Assembly (NCBI GenBank): GCA_036397635.1
Contig: DASWIP010000063.1
Location: forward strand, 1 to 13,231
Source of the DNA: DASWIP01 sp036397635
Lineage (GTDB): Bacteria > Actinomycetota > AC-67
Direction of reading: 5' to 3'
DNA length: 13,231 nt
The notes beneath the pieces were generated by a model, which saw nothing but the letters and a program-made list of their open reading frames with translations, was not told where the DNA came from and made no database searches. Position numbers and translations under genes: made by a program. The number at the start of each line of letters is the position of its first letter. The first letter of the stretch is position 1. Shown piece after piece: positions 6,357 to 13,231 of the stretch.

Positions 6357-6962
6357 ATGAAGACGGCGCTGCTGATCGTAGACATGCAGAACGACATCGC
6401 CCATCCGGATGGGCGGCTGTTCATCCCGGACGCCGCACACCGCGCCGAGATCATGGGCGGCGTCCTCGACGCCTTCCGCGAGGCAGGCCAGCCGGTGATC
6501 CACGTGGTGCGATCCCACCGACAGGACGGCTGGGACGCGGAACGGTTCCGGCTGCCGGTCTTCCAGGCCGGGCGCGGCTTCGCGGTGGAGGGCTCGTGGG
6601 GCATCCAGCCGCTGCAGCGGCTCGAGCCGCGGCAGGGCGAGCCGATCGTGGTCAAGCGCCGATTCAGTGGGTTCATGGGAACCGAGCTGGATCTGCTGCT
6701 GCGGCGCGCGCTCATCGGGCGGATCGTCGTCGTCGGCGTGTCGCTGCCGAACAGCCCGCGCGCGACCATGTTCGACGCGGTCAGTCTCGACTACGACGTG
6801 ATCGCGATCGAGGAAGCGCTCGCCTCGGCCGGCGACGAGACGCGCGCCGCCAACTTCAAAGATCTCGCCGCGATCGGCATCCGCATCGCGACCGCGGACG
6901 AGATCATCAGAGAGATCATGCGCGCGGGAGACCGCGCGCCGACCGAAGGGACCACACGATGA
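6357..6962 (+). CDS. Isochorismatase-fold (cysteine hydrolase-like) protein lacking the catalytic Cys
   Basis: A 201-residue Rossmann-like protein of the isochorismatase/nicotinamidase superfamily. MKTALLIVDMQNDI at the N-terminus carries the expected catalytic D9; IVVKRRFSGF carries the expected K100. The third member of the triad should be Cys in the motif G-V-x-x-x-N-C-x-x-A-T-x-x-D-A, but here GVSLPNSPRATMFDA has Ser at 133 (codon AGC, 6753-6755, one base from TGC). The whole protein has no Cys. Activity as a usual thiol hydrolase is therefore doubtful; it may be a serine variant, a binding protein or a decayed enzyme, although the frame is intact. GGGGAGAG lies just before the ATG. The gene lies behind the ilv attenuator and overlaps ilvB by 4 bases (ATGA), so it is co-expressed with branched-chain amino acid synthesis. 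Substrate unknown. Confidence 0.88.
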   Translation: MKTALLIVDMQNDIAHPDGRLFIPDAAHRAEIMGGVLDAFREAGQPVIHVVRSHRQDGWDAERFRLPVFQAGRGFAVEGSWGIQPLQRLEPRQGEPIVVKRRFSGFMGTELDLLLRRALIGRIVVVGVSLPNSPRATMFDAVSLDYDVIAIEEALASAGDETRAANFKDLAAIGIRIATADEIIREIMRAGDRAPTEGTTR

Positions 6963-8713
6963 AGATCACGGGAGCGCAAGCCGTCATGCGCAGCCTCGAG
7001 CAGGAGGGCGTCGAGGTGATGTTCGGCATCCCCGGCGGCGCGATCCTGCCGCTGTACGATCCGATCCTCGATTCGCCGATCCGGCACATCCTGTGCCGGC
7101 ACGAGCAGGGCGCGGCGCACGCCGCCGACGGCTACGCGCAGGCGACCGGCCAGGTCGGGGTCTGCGTCGCCACGTCCGGTCCCGGTGCGACCAATCTGGT
7201 GACCGGGCTCGCGAACGCGTACATGGACTCGATCCCGATGGTCGCGATCACCGGTCAAGTGCCGACGCACGCGGTCGGCGGGGACGCGTTCCAGGAGTGC
7301 GACGCGACCGGCATCACGATGCCGATCACCAAGCACAACTTCCTGATCATGGACGCGCAGGAGATCCCGCGAACGATCAACGAGGCGTTCCATATCGCCA
7401 AGACGGGGCGCCCCGGCCCGGTGCTCGTGGATATCCCCAAGGATGTCCTGCAGGCCGAGATGGTGTGGTGGTACCCCGAGGAGCCCGAGCTGCCCGGCTA
7501 CCATCCGGTGACGCGCGGCAACCAGAAGCAGATCCGAGAGGCCGCGCGCCTGCTGCTCGCAGCCAAGCAGCCGATCCTGTACGTCGGCGGAGGCGTGATC
7601 CGCGCCGGCGCGTCGGACGAGCTGCGGCGGCTGGTCGAGCTGACCGGCGCGCCGGTGGTGACCACGCTGATGGCGCGTGGGGCCATCCCCGACGACCACC
7701 CGCTGGCGCTCGGGATGCCGGGGATGCACGGTAACTACACGGCCGTCACCTCGATGCAGAAGGCGGACCTGCTGGTCGCCCTCGGCGCGCGCTTCGACGA
7801 CCGGGTGACCGGCAAGCTCGCCGCTTTCGCGCCGGGCGCGCGCATCGTCCACGCCGACATCGACCCGGCCGAGATCGGCAAGAACCGCACGGTCGACGTC
7901 CCGATCGTCGGTGACGCGAAGTCGGTCATCCACGACTTGTGTGAGGCAGTCGAAGAGGCGATCGCCGAGCGAGGCCCGCCGGACTACGGCACGTGGATCA
8001 AGACGCTCGACGAGTGGCGAGCGCGCTACCCGCTTCGCTACACGCAGGAGGCCGACGGGCCGCTGAAACCCGAATACGTCATCGAGCGGATCGCTCAGCT
8101 CACCGGCGGCGAGGCCGTCTACGTCGCCGGCGTCGGCCAGCATCAGATGTGGGCTTCGCAGCACATCAAGTTCCAGCATCCGAACTCGTGGGTCAACTCC
8201 GGCGGTCTCGGGACGATGGGCTACGCGGTGCCCGCCGCGATGGGCGCGAAGGTGGGCCGGCCCGACCAAGCGGTGTGGTGCATCGACGGGGACGGCTGCT
8301 TCCAGATGACGTGCCAGGAGCTGGCGACGATGACCACCGAGACGATCCCGGTGAAGATCGCCATCATCAACAACGCGTCCCTCGGCATGGTGCGCCAGTG
8401 GCAGGAGCTGTTCTACGACTCGCGATTCAGCGCCGTGGAGTTCGGCTTCGATTGTCCCGACTACGTCAAGCTCGCCGAGGCGTACGGCTGCGTGGGGTTG
8501 CGCTGCGACAGCGCCGAGGAGGTCGACGCGACCATCGAGAAGGCGATGGAGATCAACGACCGCACGGTCGTGATCGACTTCCGGGTCGATCCGGCGGAGA
8601 AGTGCTACCCGATGGTGCCGGCGGGCGCGTCCAACGACGACATCATCCTCGGACCGGAGTACGAGGCCGCGCACGCGGACGTGCTCCACGACACCCCGGA
8701 GGCGATCGTCTGA
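6959..8713 (+). CDS. ilvB: Acetolactate (acetohydroxyacid) synthase, large catalytic subunit
   Basis: A 584-residue ThDP-dependent enzyme, the usual length. It condenses two pyruvates to acetolactate, or pyruvate with 2-oxobutyrate to acetohydroxybutyrate, the first common step to Val/Leu and Ile. Visible motifs in order: GIPGGAILPLYDPI; CRHEQGAAHAADGYA with the ThDP-activating E49; TSGPGATNLVTG; the central FAD-binding domain with GARFDDRVTGKL; GGLGTMGYAVPAAMGAK; and the ThDP/Mg2+ signature D443-GDG ending in N471-N472 (IINNASLGM). These separate it from the catabolic, FAD-free ALS. The frame is open upstream to 6293, but ATG 6959 is chosen because GAAGGG lies 8 bases before it and the family begins at KITGAQAVM. 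It overlaps the gene before it by ATGA and the gene after it by one base, which indicates translational coupling. Confidence 0.97.
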   Translation: MKITGAQAVMRSLEQEGVEVMFGIPGGAILPLYDPILDSPIRHILCRHEQGAAHAADGYAQATGQVGVCVATSGPGATNLVTGLANAYMDSIPMVAITGQVPTHAVGGDAFQECDATGITMPITKHNFLIMDAQEIPRTINEAFHIAKTGRPGPVLVDIPKDVLQAEMVWWYPEEPELPGYHPVTRGNQKQIREAARLLLAAKQPILYVGGGVIRAGASDELRRLVELTGAPVVTTLMARGAIPDDHPLALGMPGMHGNYTAVTSMQKADLLVALGARFDDRVTGKLAAFAPGARIVHADIDPAEIGKNRTVDVPIVGDAKSVIHDLCEAVEEAIAERGPPDYGTWIKTLDEWRARYPLRYTQEADGPLKPEYVIERIAQLTGGEAVYVAGVGQHQMWASQHIKFQHPNSWVNSGGLGTMGYAVPAAMGAKVGRPDQAVWCIDGDGCFQMTCQELATMTTETIPVKIAIINNASLGMVRQWQELFYDSRFSAVEFGFDCPDYVKLAEAYGCVGLRCDSAEEVDATIEKAMEINDRTVVIDFRVDPAEKCYPMVPAGASNDDIILGPEYEAAHADVLHDTPEAIV

Positions 8714-9240
8714 TGGCCCAACACACATTGAGCGTCCTCGTCGAGAACAAGCCGGGTGTGCTCGCGCGCATCTCGGGGATGTTCGCGCGCCGAGGTTTCA
8801 ACATCCATTCGCTGGCGGTCGGCCCGACCGAGTACGACGAGATCTCGCGCATGACCATCGTCGTCAACGTCGAGACCAAACCGCTCGAGCAGGTGGTCAA
8901 GCAGCTCAACAAGCTGATCAACGTGATCAAGATCGTGGAGCTCGAGAAGGAGGCGTCGGTCGCACGCGAGCTGCTGCTGGTGAAGGTCAAGGCCGATGCC
9001 GCGACGCGCGCGCAGATCATCGAGATCGCCGACATCTTCCGATCCAAGATCGTGGACGTGTCGCCGAACGCGATCACGATCGAGGCGACCGGATCACCGG
9101 ACAAGCTACGCGCGCTGACCGACCTGCTGCATCAGCACGGGGTGAAGGAGATGGTGCGGACCGGCCGGGTCGCGCTCGCGCGGGGCGACCGGGCGATCAC
9201 CGAGCGGCCGTTGCGCCTGGCGGACAGGACGGCCGGCTGA
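8713..9240 (+). CDS. ilvN: Acetolactate synthase, small regulatory subunit
   Basis: A 175-residue subunit that binds valine and confers feedback inhibition and full activity on IlvB. Residues ~4-77 form an ACT domain: LSVLVENKPGVLARISGMFA then RRGFNIHSLAVGPTE; N12, G15 and N30 match, with an offset of one, the valine-site residues N11, G14 and N29 of E. coli IlvH. Residues ~80-160 form the second regulatory domain, with the ELLLVKVKAD and ANAITIEATG-type pattern. The last ~15 residues (RGDRAITERPLRLAD) extend a little beyond the shorter homologues. GGAGG lies 10 bases upstream, and the ATG shares its A with the ilvB stop (TGATG). Presence of the intact valine site suggests post-translational feedback in addition to the attenuator. 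Confidence 0.96.
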   Translation: MAQHTLSVLVENKPGVLARISGMFARRGFNIHSLAVGPTEYDEISRMTIVVNVETKPLEQVVKQLNKLINVIKIVELEKEASVARELLLVKVKADAATRAQIIEIADIFRSKIVDVSPNAITIEATGSPDKLRALTDLLHQHGVKEMVRTGRVALARGDRAITERPLRLADRTAG

Positions 9241-10244
9241 TGGCGACCATGTTCTACGAGAAGGACGCGGACCTGTCGCTGCTCGAAGGGAAGAAGGTCG
9301 CGATCATCGGCTACGGGTCCCAGGGGCACGCGCACGCGCTGAACCTGCGTGATTCGGGGGTTGAGGTGCTCGTGGGGCTGTACGAGGGCTCGCCGTCGCG
9401 TGCCAAGGCCGAAGCCGAGGGCTTGACCGTTCGCACGGTGGCCGAAGCGGCCGATGAGGCCGATGTGATCATGGTTCTGTTGCCCGACACCAAGCAGAAG
9501 TCCGTGTACGAGGCCGAGATCGCGCCCGGCCTGCGCGATGGCAAGGCGCTGTTCTTCGCACACGGCTTCAACATCCACTTCGGACAGATCCAGCCGCCTC
9601 CGGGCGTGGACGTGTGCATGGTCGCGCCGAAGGGACCCGGCCACCTCGTGCGCCGCACCTACACCGAGGGCATAGGGACGCCGGCGCTCGTTGCGATCCA
9701 CCAGGACGCGACCGGCAAAGCGCTCGAGGTCGCGCTCGCGTACGCGAAGGGGATCGGTTCGGCGCGCGCCGGCCTGATCGAGACCACGTTCAAGGAAGAG
9801 ACCGAGACCGACCTGTTCGGCGAGCAGGCCGTGCTGTGCGGCGGAACCTCCGAGCTGGTCAAGGCGGGCTTCGAGACCCTGGTCAAGGCGGGCTATCAGC
9901 CCGAGATCGCGTACTTCGAGTGCCTGCACGAGTTGAAGCTGATCGTGGACCTGCTCTACGAGGGCGGGTTCGAGTACATGCGCTACTCGATCTCGGACAC
10001 CGCCGAGTACGGGGACTACTCGCGCGGCAAGCGCATCATCGGCGACGGGACGCGCGCCGAGATGCAACGCATCCTGGCCGAGATCCAGTCCGGCGAGTTC
10101 GCCAAAGAGTGGATCGGCGAGAACGAGAACAACGACGCGCAGCGGTTCCTGGAGATGCGAGAGGAGCAGCGTGCGCACCAGATCGAAGAGGTCGGCAAGC
10201 AGCTGCGAGCCATGATGCCGTGGCTGCAGAAGGGCAAGGGCTAG
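9240..10244 (+). CDS. ilvC: Ketol-acid reductoisomerase, class I
   Basis: A 334-residue short (class I) KARI. It isomerises and reduces acetolactate or acetohydroxybutyrate to the dihydroxy acids used by IlvD, with Mg2+ and NAD(P)H. The Rossmann motif GYGSQGHAHALNL starts at G24. The knotted C-terminal domain holds the metal ligands D191 and E195 (DLFGEQAVLCGG) and E227 and E231 (ECLHELKLIVDLLYEGG); H108 and S252 are also in their standard positions. The cofactor loop reads GLYEGSPS (residues 46-53), where many NADPH enzymes have Arg at position 48; here it is Tyr followed by Glu49, so NADH use or dual use is possible. The start ATG overlaps the ilvN stop by one base (TGATG), and the TAG stop is directly followed by the next ATG. 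Confidence 0.97.
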   Translation: MATMFYEKDADLSLLEGKKVAIIGYGSQGHAHALNLRDSGVEVLVGLYEGSPSRAKAEAEGLTVRTVAEAADEADVIMVLLPDTKQKSVYEAEIAPGLRDGKALFFAHGFNIHFGQIQPPPGVDVCMVAPKGPGHLVRRTYTEGIGTPALVAIHQDATGKALEVALAYAKGIGSARAGLIETTFKEETETDLFGEQAVLCGGTSELVKAGFETLVKAGYQPEIAYFECLHELKLIVDLLYEGGFEYMRYSISDTAEYGDYSRGKRIIGDGTRAEMQRILAEIQSGEFAKEWIGENENNDAQRFLEMREEQRAHQIEEVGKQLRAMMPWLQKGKG

Positions 10245-10436
10245 ATGGACGAGGTGATCGAGATCAGCGCGAAGGTGCCGCGAGCCAACGTCGAGCGGAT
10301 GCGCGTGCTGGCCGAGGCGGCCGGTGTGACGCTTGAAGCGTTCGTCTGCGCCTCGTTCGAAGCCCGGGTCGAGCAGCACGAGGGCCTCGACGCGCTCAAC
10401 GAAGATCTGACCGCGCGCGCCCGGCGATACGTCTGA
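10245..10436 (+). CDS. Small ribbon-helix-helix-like protein at the end of the ilv operon
   Basis: A 63-residue protein starting on the base after the ilvC stop codon, which implies translational coupling; AAGGGCAAGGG upstream could also serve the ribosome. It is not a protein I recognise. The pattern fits a beta-alpha-alpha ribbon-helix-helix fold: strand VIEISAKVP (residues 4-12), helix ANVERMRVLAEAAG (14-27), turn VT, helix LEAFVCASFEARVEQHE (30-46), then a short acidic to basic tail ending RARRYV. Hydrophobic spacing in the two helices is as in CopG/Arc-type dimers. That would make it a DNA-binding regulator or an antitoxin-like protein, but there is no toxin-like partner next to it. Its codon use (GC-rich third positions) resembles the neighbouring genes, which supports it being real. 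Confidence 0.7.
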   Translation: MDEVIEISAKVPRANVERMRVLAEAAGVTLEAFVCASFEARVEQHEGLDALNEDLTARARRYV

Positions 10437-10442
10437 TCCGTT

Positions 10443-10478
10443 CGCTCGGTCCGAGCGCGACCCCGTTGCTGCGGCGGG
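10443..10478 (+). terminator. Possible terminator between convergent genes (weak)
   Basis: The 47-base gap between the ilv operon and the convergent LVIVD gene holds CGCTCG (10443-10448) pairing with CGAGCG (10452-10457) around GTC, and a weaker CCCG/CGGG stem (10462-10465 with 10475-10478). There is no U tract on either strand, so efficiency is uncertain; it could act in both directions. Confidence 0.35.
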
Positions 10479-10483
10479 TTGCT

Positions 10484-11926
10484 TCAGTCGGGCCAGACGT
10501 CGTTGGTCAAACGCACGGCGTAGAAGCCGAAGCTGCCGTCGGTGTACCAGATCTCATTGCGCTCGGGCACGAAGGCCGGGGCCGACATCGCGTACGCCGC
10601 ATGCGGCGTGAACGAGCTGCTGGTGCCTCCTGGGAACGTGGTGGGTCCCGGCGGCGGGACGGGCACGTTGAAGTAGGCGATCTCTCTCGGCGCGAGCGGA
10701 TCGGTGATGTCGAAGACGCGCAAGCCAGACAGGATGAAGCTGCAGGCCACGATCCCAGGGTCCTCTCGCTTCGGAACCGCGCAGTAATGCCCTGTGTACC
10801 CGCCGAGCATCCAGGTGGCCCCCGGATCGCCGGCGATCGCCGGGATGTTCTCCGGCTGATGGACCTCCAGACGGATGTCGCTGACGACGACGGGGGTCGT
10901 TTCATCCGAGATGTCGATGATCCGCGCGGCGCCGACCGGGTTGGCAGGATCGCCGGGGCTCGTCCCGCGCGCGAACTCGTCGATCTCGATCAAGTAGGGC
11001 CGGTCGTCGATCGTCACCGGGATCGGATGCTGCGGGATGCTCACGTTGCCCCACGTGACGAAGCCGATCTCGGTGACCACGGGGTCTGCCGCGCGGTCTT
11101 GCACTTGGCCGACGTCGAGGATCGTGACGCCGTCCCGACCGAGATCGGCAGCGTACAACCGCGTGCCGGTGTCGCTGACCGTGATCCCGTGGAAGTTGTA
11201 CTCGCCCGTCCAGGCGATCGACGGCAGGGTGGGGTCCGACACATCCACCGCGGTGACCACGTTGCCCGCCGTCGACGTCACCCAGAACGTGTTTCCGTCC
11301 GGCGAGAAGTTGCCCTCGTGGCCCAGGACGCCCAGCGGCGTACTGGACCTCAGCACCGGGAACCGGCAGTCCTGAGCGATGTCGTAGACATCGACGATGC
11401 CGGGATAGAAGACGGGGTTGGCGAGCGCGGCGGCGAGCAGGCCTCGCTCGTGGTTGATGCTGAACGACTCGTGTGGCGACAGCATCGCCGGTGTCACCAG
11501 GTTCGCGGTCTTGATGGGTTCCGCGGGGTTGGTCATGTCGAGCACGATCACGCCCGGCAGGTCGGTGGACGCCTTGACCACATCGAGCGGGAACAGCAGC
11601 GTCGAGTCGTAGTACCCGCATTCGTGGCCGGCGGCGTCGACGTAGCGATGAACCTTGTATCCGCCTGCGCCACCGGTGAGTCCGCGCGCGCCGAAGTGGC
11701 CGACCTGCTGGGTGTTGCAGGTGTAGCCCTGCGCTGCTCGCCCCGAATCGACGTCGTCGGCGCCGACGCGGCCCTGCATGCCGGTTTCGGGCTTGTCGAA
11801 CTCGCCGAGGCAGGTCGCGCGCGGGGTTGCCGGAACGATGGGCTGCTCGCCGTGCGCGGCGAGCGAGGTGCTGCACAGGGCCAGCAGGGACACGAGGGAG
11901 GCGAGGGCACGCCGGTGCTTTGGCAT
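10484..11926 (-). CDS. Secreted LVIVD-repeat beta-propeller protein
   Basis: A 480-residue exported protein of unknown function. Residues 1-24 are a signal peptide (MPKHRR, hydrophobic core LASLVSLLALCSTSLAA, then HGE); the Cys at 18 lacks a proper lipobox. The mature part contains LVIVD-type strands at ~125-137 (GVIVLDMTNP), 176-183 (GIVDVYDI), 222-235 (NVVTAVDVSDP), 266-273 (GVTILDVG), 334-345 (ARIIDISDETTP), 402-413 (LRVFDITDPLAP) and a last edge near 467, consistent with a seven-bladed propeller. Six Cys remain in the mature chain. A His precedes most repeats (see findings). The frame is open to 11992, but the ATG at 11924-11926 is chosen because GAAGGAG precedes it by 7 bases and the signal peptide starts there. 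Such propellers bind ligands or metals, or act as lactonase- or oxidase-like enzymes; none can be assigned here. Confidence 0.85.
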   Translation of the reverse strand: MPKHRRALASLVSLLALCSTSLAAHGEQPIVPATPRATCLGEFDKPETGMQGRVGADDVDSGRAAQGYTCNTQQVGHFGARGLTGGAGGYKVHRYVDAAGHECGYYDSTLLFPLDVVKASTDLPGVIVLDMTNPAEPIKTANLVTPAMLSPHESFSINHERGLLAAALANPVFYPGIVDVYDIAQDCRFPVLRSSTPLGVLGHEGNFSPDGNTFWVTSTAGNVVTAVDVSDPTLPSIAWTGEYNFHGITVSDTGTRLYAADLGRDGVTILDVGQVQDRAADPVVTEIGFVTWGNVSIPQHPIPVTIDDRPYLIEIDEFARGTSPGDPANPVGAARIIDISDETTPVVVSDIRLEVHQPENIPAIAGDPGATWMLGGYTGHYCAVPKREDPGIVACSFILSGLRVFDITDPLAPREIAYFNVPVPPPGPTTFPGGTSSSFTPHAAYAMSAPAFVPERNEIWYTDGSFGFYAVRLTNDVWPD

Positions 11927-11973
11927 CAGGGTTCTCCTTCGGGCGGACCGTGGTCGATGGGTTCGACGACGTC

Positions 11974-11990
11974 GAGCAGATACCCTGCTC
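11974..11990 (-). promoter_or_regulatory. Inverted repeat over a possible -10 box of the LVIVD gene
   Basis: GAGCAG (11974-11979) and CTGCTC (11985-11990) form a perfect 6-bp dyad with a 5-base spacer, so the half-site centres are 11 bp apart. On the minus strand the dyad contains TATCTG, a plausible -10 box about 50 bases before the LVIVD start; the -35 (TTCGCC, 16 bp upstream) is weak. An operator overlapping a promoter is one reading; chance in GC-rich DNA is another. Confidence 0.35.
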
Positions 11991-12075
11991 ACCCCTCGGG
12001 CGAACTCCTCGGGCCCCAGACGATGAGGTCACAGCGAGCCGCCGGAACCGCGAACGCGAACCCCGGCGCGGCCGG

Positions 12076-12081
12076 TAGGAT
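12076..12081 (+). promoter_or_regulatory. Possible -10 box for the aminotransferase gene
   Basis: TAGGAT is a fair -10 hexamer in the 199-base divergent spacer, but no -35 is recognisable 16-18 bp upstream. Transcription from here would start near 12088, upstream of all candidate starts of the next gene. The remaining spacer sequence shows nothing else that I can support. Confidence 0.3.
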
Positions 12082-12125
12082 GAGGCCTCCGGGTGAACGG
12101 CGCGAGCGCAGAGGTGGGGTTGACC

Positions 12126-13231
12126 GTGCAGAAGCCTGAGATCTTGATGACTCCGGGGCCGACCCCGGTGCCGCCCGAGGTGCTGCTCGCGCAGGGCAGC
12201 CCGATCGTCTATCACCGCGGCCCCGGCTTCGGGAAAGTCCTCCGCGAGGTGACCGAGGGCCTGAAGGAGATCTTGGGCACCGGCAACAACGTGCTGACCT
12301 ACTCCTGCTCGGGCTCGGGCGGCATGGAGGCCGCGGTCGTCAATTGCTTCTCGCCGGGCGACCGCGTCCTGGTCGTCAGCGTCGGCAACTTCGGGCAGCG
12401 GTTCAAGGCGATCTGCGAGACCTACGGGTTGGACGTCAAATACCTGGAGTACGAGTGGGGCCAGACGGCGAAGGCCGAGGACGTCGCCGCCGCGCTCGAG
12501 CCGGACATCAAGGGCGTGCTGATCCAGCACTCCGAGACCTCCACGGGAGTGGTGAACGACATCGAGGCGGTCGCAGCGGTGGTCAAGGAGCATCCCGCGC
12601 TGTACATCGTCGACTCGATCTCCGGGGTCGGCGGCGTATCGATCGATGTGGATGCATGGGGGATCGACGTCGCGATCGGCGGGTCGCAGAAGGCGCTGAT
12701 GGGCTCGCCCGGGATCGCCTTCATGAGCGTCAGCGATGCGGCCTGGGCAGCCCACCGGACCGCGACGTTGCCCCGCTTCTACTGGGAATGGTCCGCGGTC
12801 AAGGAGTCCTACGAGAAGGACCCGCCGGAGACCCCGTACACGCCGGCCGTCCACCTGTACATGGGGCTGGCGGTGGCGATCAAGATGCTGCGTGAGGAAG
12901 GCTTCGACAACGCCTACGCGCGGCACGCTCGCATGTCGCGCGGCGTGAAGGCGGGCGTCAAGGCACTGGGGCTGGAGCTGTTCGGCGAAGACCCCGAGCG
13001 CGCGGTCTGTGTGACCGCCGTCAAGTGTCCGGAAGGGATCGACGGCAACCAGATCACCAAGCTGATCCGCGCCAAGTACGGGATCATCTTCGCGCCGGGT
13101 CAGGACAAGCTGAAGGGCAAGATCTTCCGCATCGGACACATCGGGTACCTCGACGAGATCAACATCCTGCAGGCGCTCGCGGTGCTCGAGATGGCACTCG
13201 ACGAGCTGGGCTACCCGGTCAAGCACGGCGA
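12126..13231 (+). CDS. Class V aminotransferase, alanine-glyoxylate/serine-pyruvate type, 3' end cut
   Basis: 368 codons to the window edge of a PLP enzyme usually about 380 residues long, so only the extreme C-terminus is missing. The N-terminus MTPGPTPVPPEVL and the segment SPIVYHRGPGF are typical of the AGT/SPT branch of fold-type I class V aminotransferases. SCSGSGGMEAAV binds the cofactor phosphate, D163 in YIVDSISGVGG should contact the pyridine nitrogen, and K189 in GGSQKALMGSPG should form the Schiff base. It moves an amino group among Ala, Ser and glyoxylate or pyruvate; in some bacteria this family also serves as the phosphoserine aminotransferase next to serA, so the downstream gene would help. 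In-frame starts exist at GTG 12093, GTG 12114, TTG 12120 and GTG 12126. I chose 12126 because GAGGTGG lies 8 bases upstream and the family homology begins just after it. Confidence 0.9.
   Translation, partial: MQKPEILMTPGPTPVPPEVLLAQGSPIVYHRGPGFGKVLREVTEGLKEILGTGNNVLTYSCSGSGGMEAAVVNCFSPGDRVLVVSVGNFGQRFKAICETYGLDVKYLEYEWGQTAKAEDVAAALEPDIKGVLIQHSETSTGVVNDIEAVAAVVKEHPALYIVDSISGVGGVSIDVDAWGIDVAIGGSQKALMGSPGIAFMSVSDAAWAAHRTATLPRFYWEWSAVKESYEKDPPETPYTPAVHLYMGLAVAIKMLREEGFDNAYARHARMSRGVKAGVKALGLELFGEDPERAVCVTAVKCPEGIDGNQITKLIRAKYGIIFAPGQDKLKGKIFRIGHIGYLDEINILQALAVLEMALDELGYPVKHG

Noticed and set aside
6539..6549. Palindrome GGAACGGTTCC resembling the AACGGTT core of the ilvD repeats
   Set aside because: It lies inside the hydrolase coding sequence as a single copy with no phased partner; most likely coincidence.
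6791..8728. A 645-residue minus-strand frame opposite ilvB
   Set aside because: Antisense shadow of ilvB; composition rich in R, H, D, V with no family resemblance.
10902..13226. A 774-residue open frame on the minus strand across the LVIVD gene, the spacer and the aminotransferase
   Set aside because: It is the antisense or alternate frame of two well-supported genes, is R/D/H/A-rich as GC-rich shadow frames are, crosses a promoter region, and has no recognisable domain.

Overview
The window looks like a chromosomal segment of a GC-rich actinobacterium (phylum Actinomycetota). The grounds are strong G/C at third codon positions, GTG/ATG starts sitting a few bases after a -10 box (leaderless mRNAs), tightly overlapping stop/start codons, and families common in that phylum (DUF3352, DUF6159). 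I cannot place it more closely from sequence alone. No mobile element, CRISPR array, tRNA or rRNA was seen.

Layout. The left edge is the end of gatB (1-240), followed 11 bases later by a NicO-type nickel/cobalt permease (252-1463). A membrane-anchored DUF3352 protein (1520-3286) has its own promoter. After a short spacer holding three copies of a ~20-bp repeat comes ilvD (3366-5048). A DUF6159 membrane protein (5045-6016, minus) converges on ilvD, and the two stop codons share one CTAG.

The centre is a branched-chain amino acid operon. A promoter (6155-6183) drives a 15-codon leader peptide containing Leu codons and three consecutive Val codons. GC-rich hairpins and an intrinsic terminator (6269-6294) follow. 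This is a classic layout for ribosome-mediated attenuation, not given by simple ORF calling. Past the terminator lie an isochorismatase-fold protein whose catalytic Cys is Ser (6357-6962), then ilvB, ilvN, ilvC and a 63-residue ribbon-helix-helix-like protein. Each of these genes overlaps or directly abuts the next. IlvB/IlvN make acetolactate or acetohydroxybutyrate, IlvC reduces and isomerises it, and IlvD (separate promoter) dehydrates it to the keto acid precursors of Val, Leu and Ile.

The right part has a secreted LVIVD-repeat beta-propeller protein (10484-11926, minus). Divergent from it is a class V (alanine-glyoxylate/serine-pyruvate type) aminotransferase running off the right edge (12126-13231). 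I found no wholly new system. The most interesting points are the attenuator, the Cys-less hydrolase and the tiny RHH-like protein locked into the ilv operon, the repeat array before ilvD, and a per-blade histidine pattern in the propeller protein.
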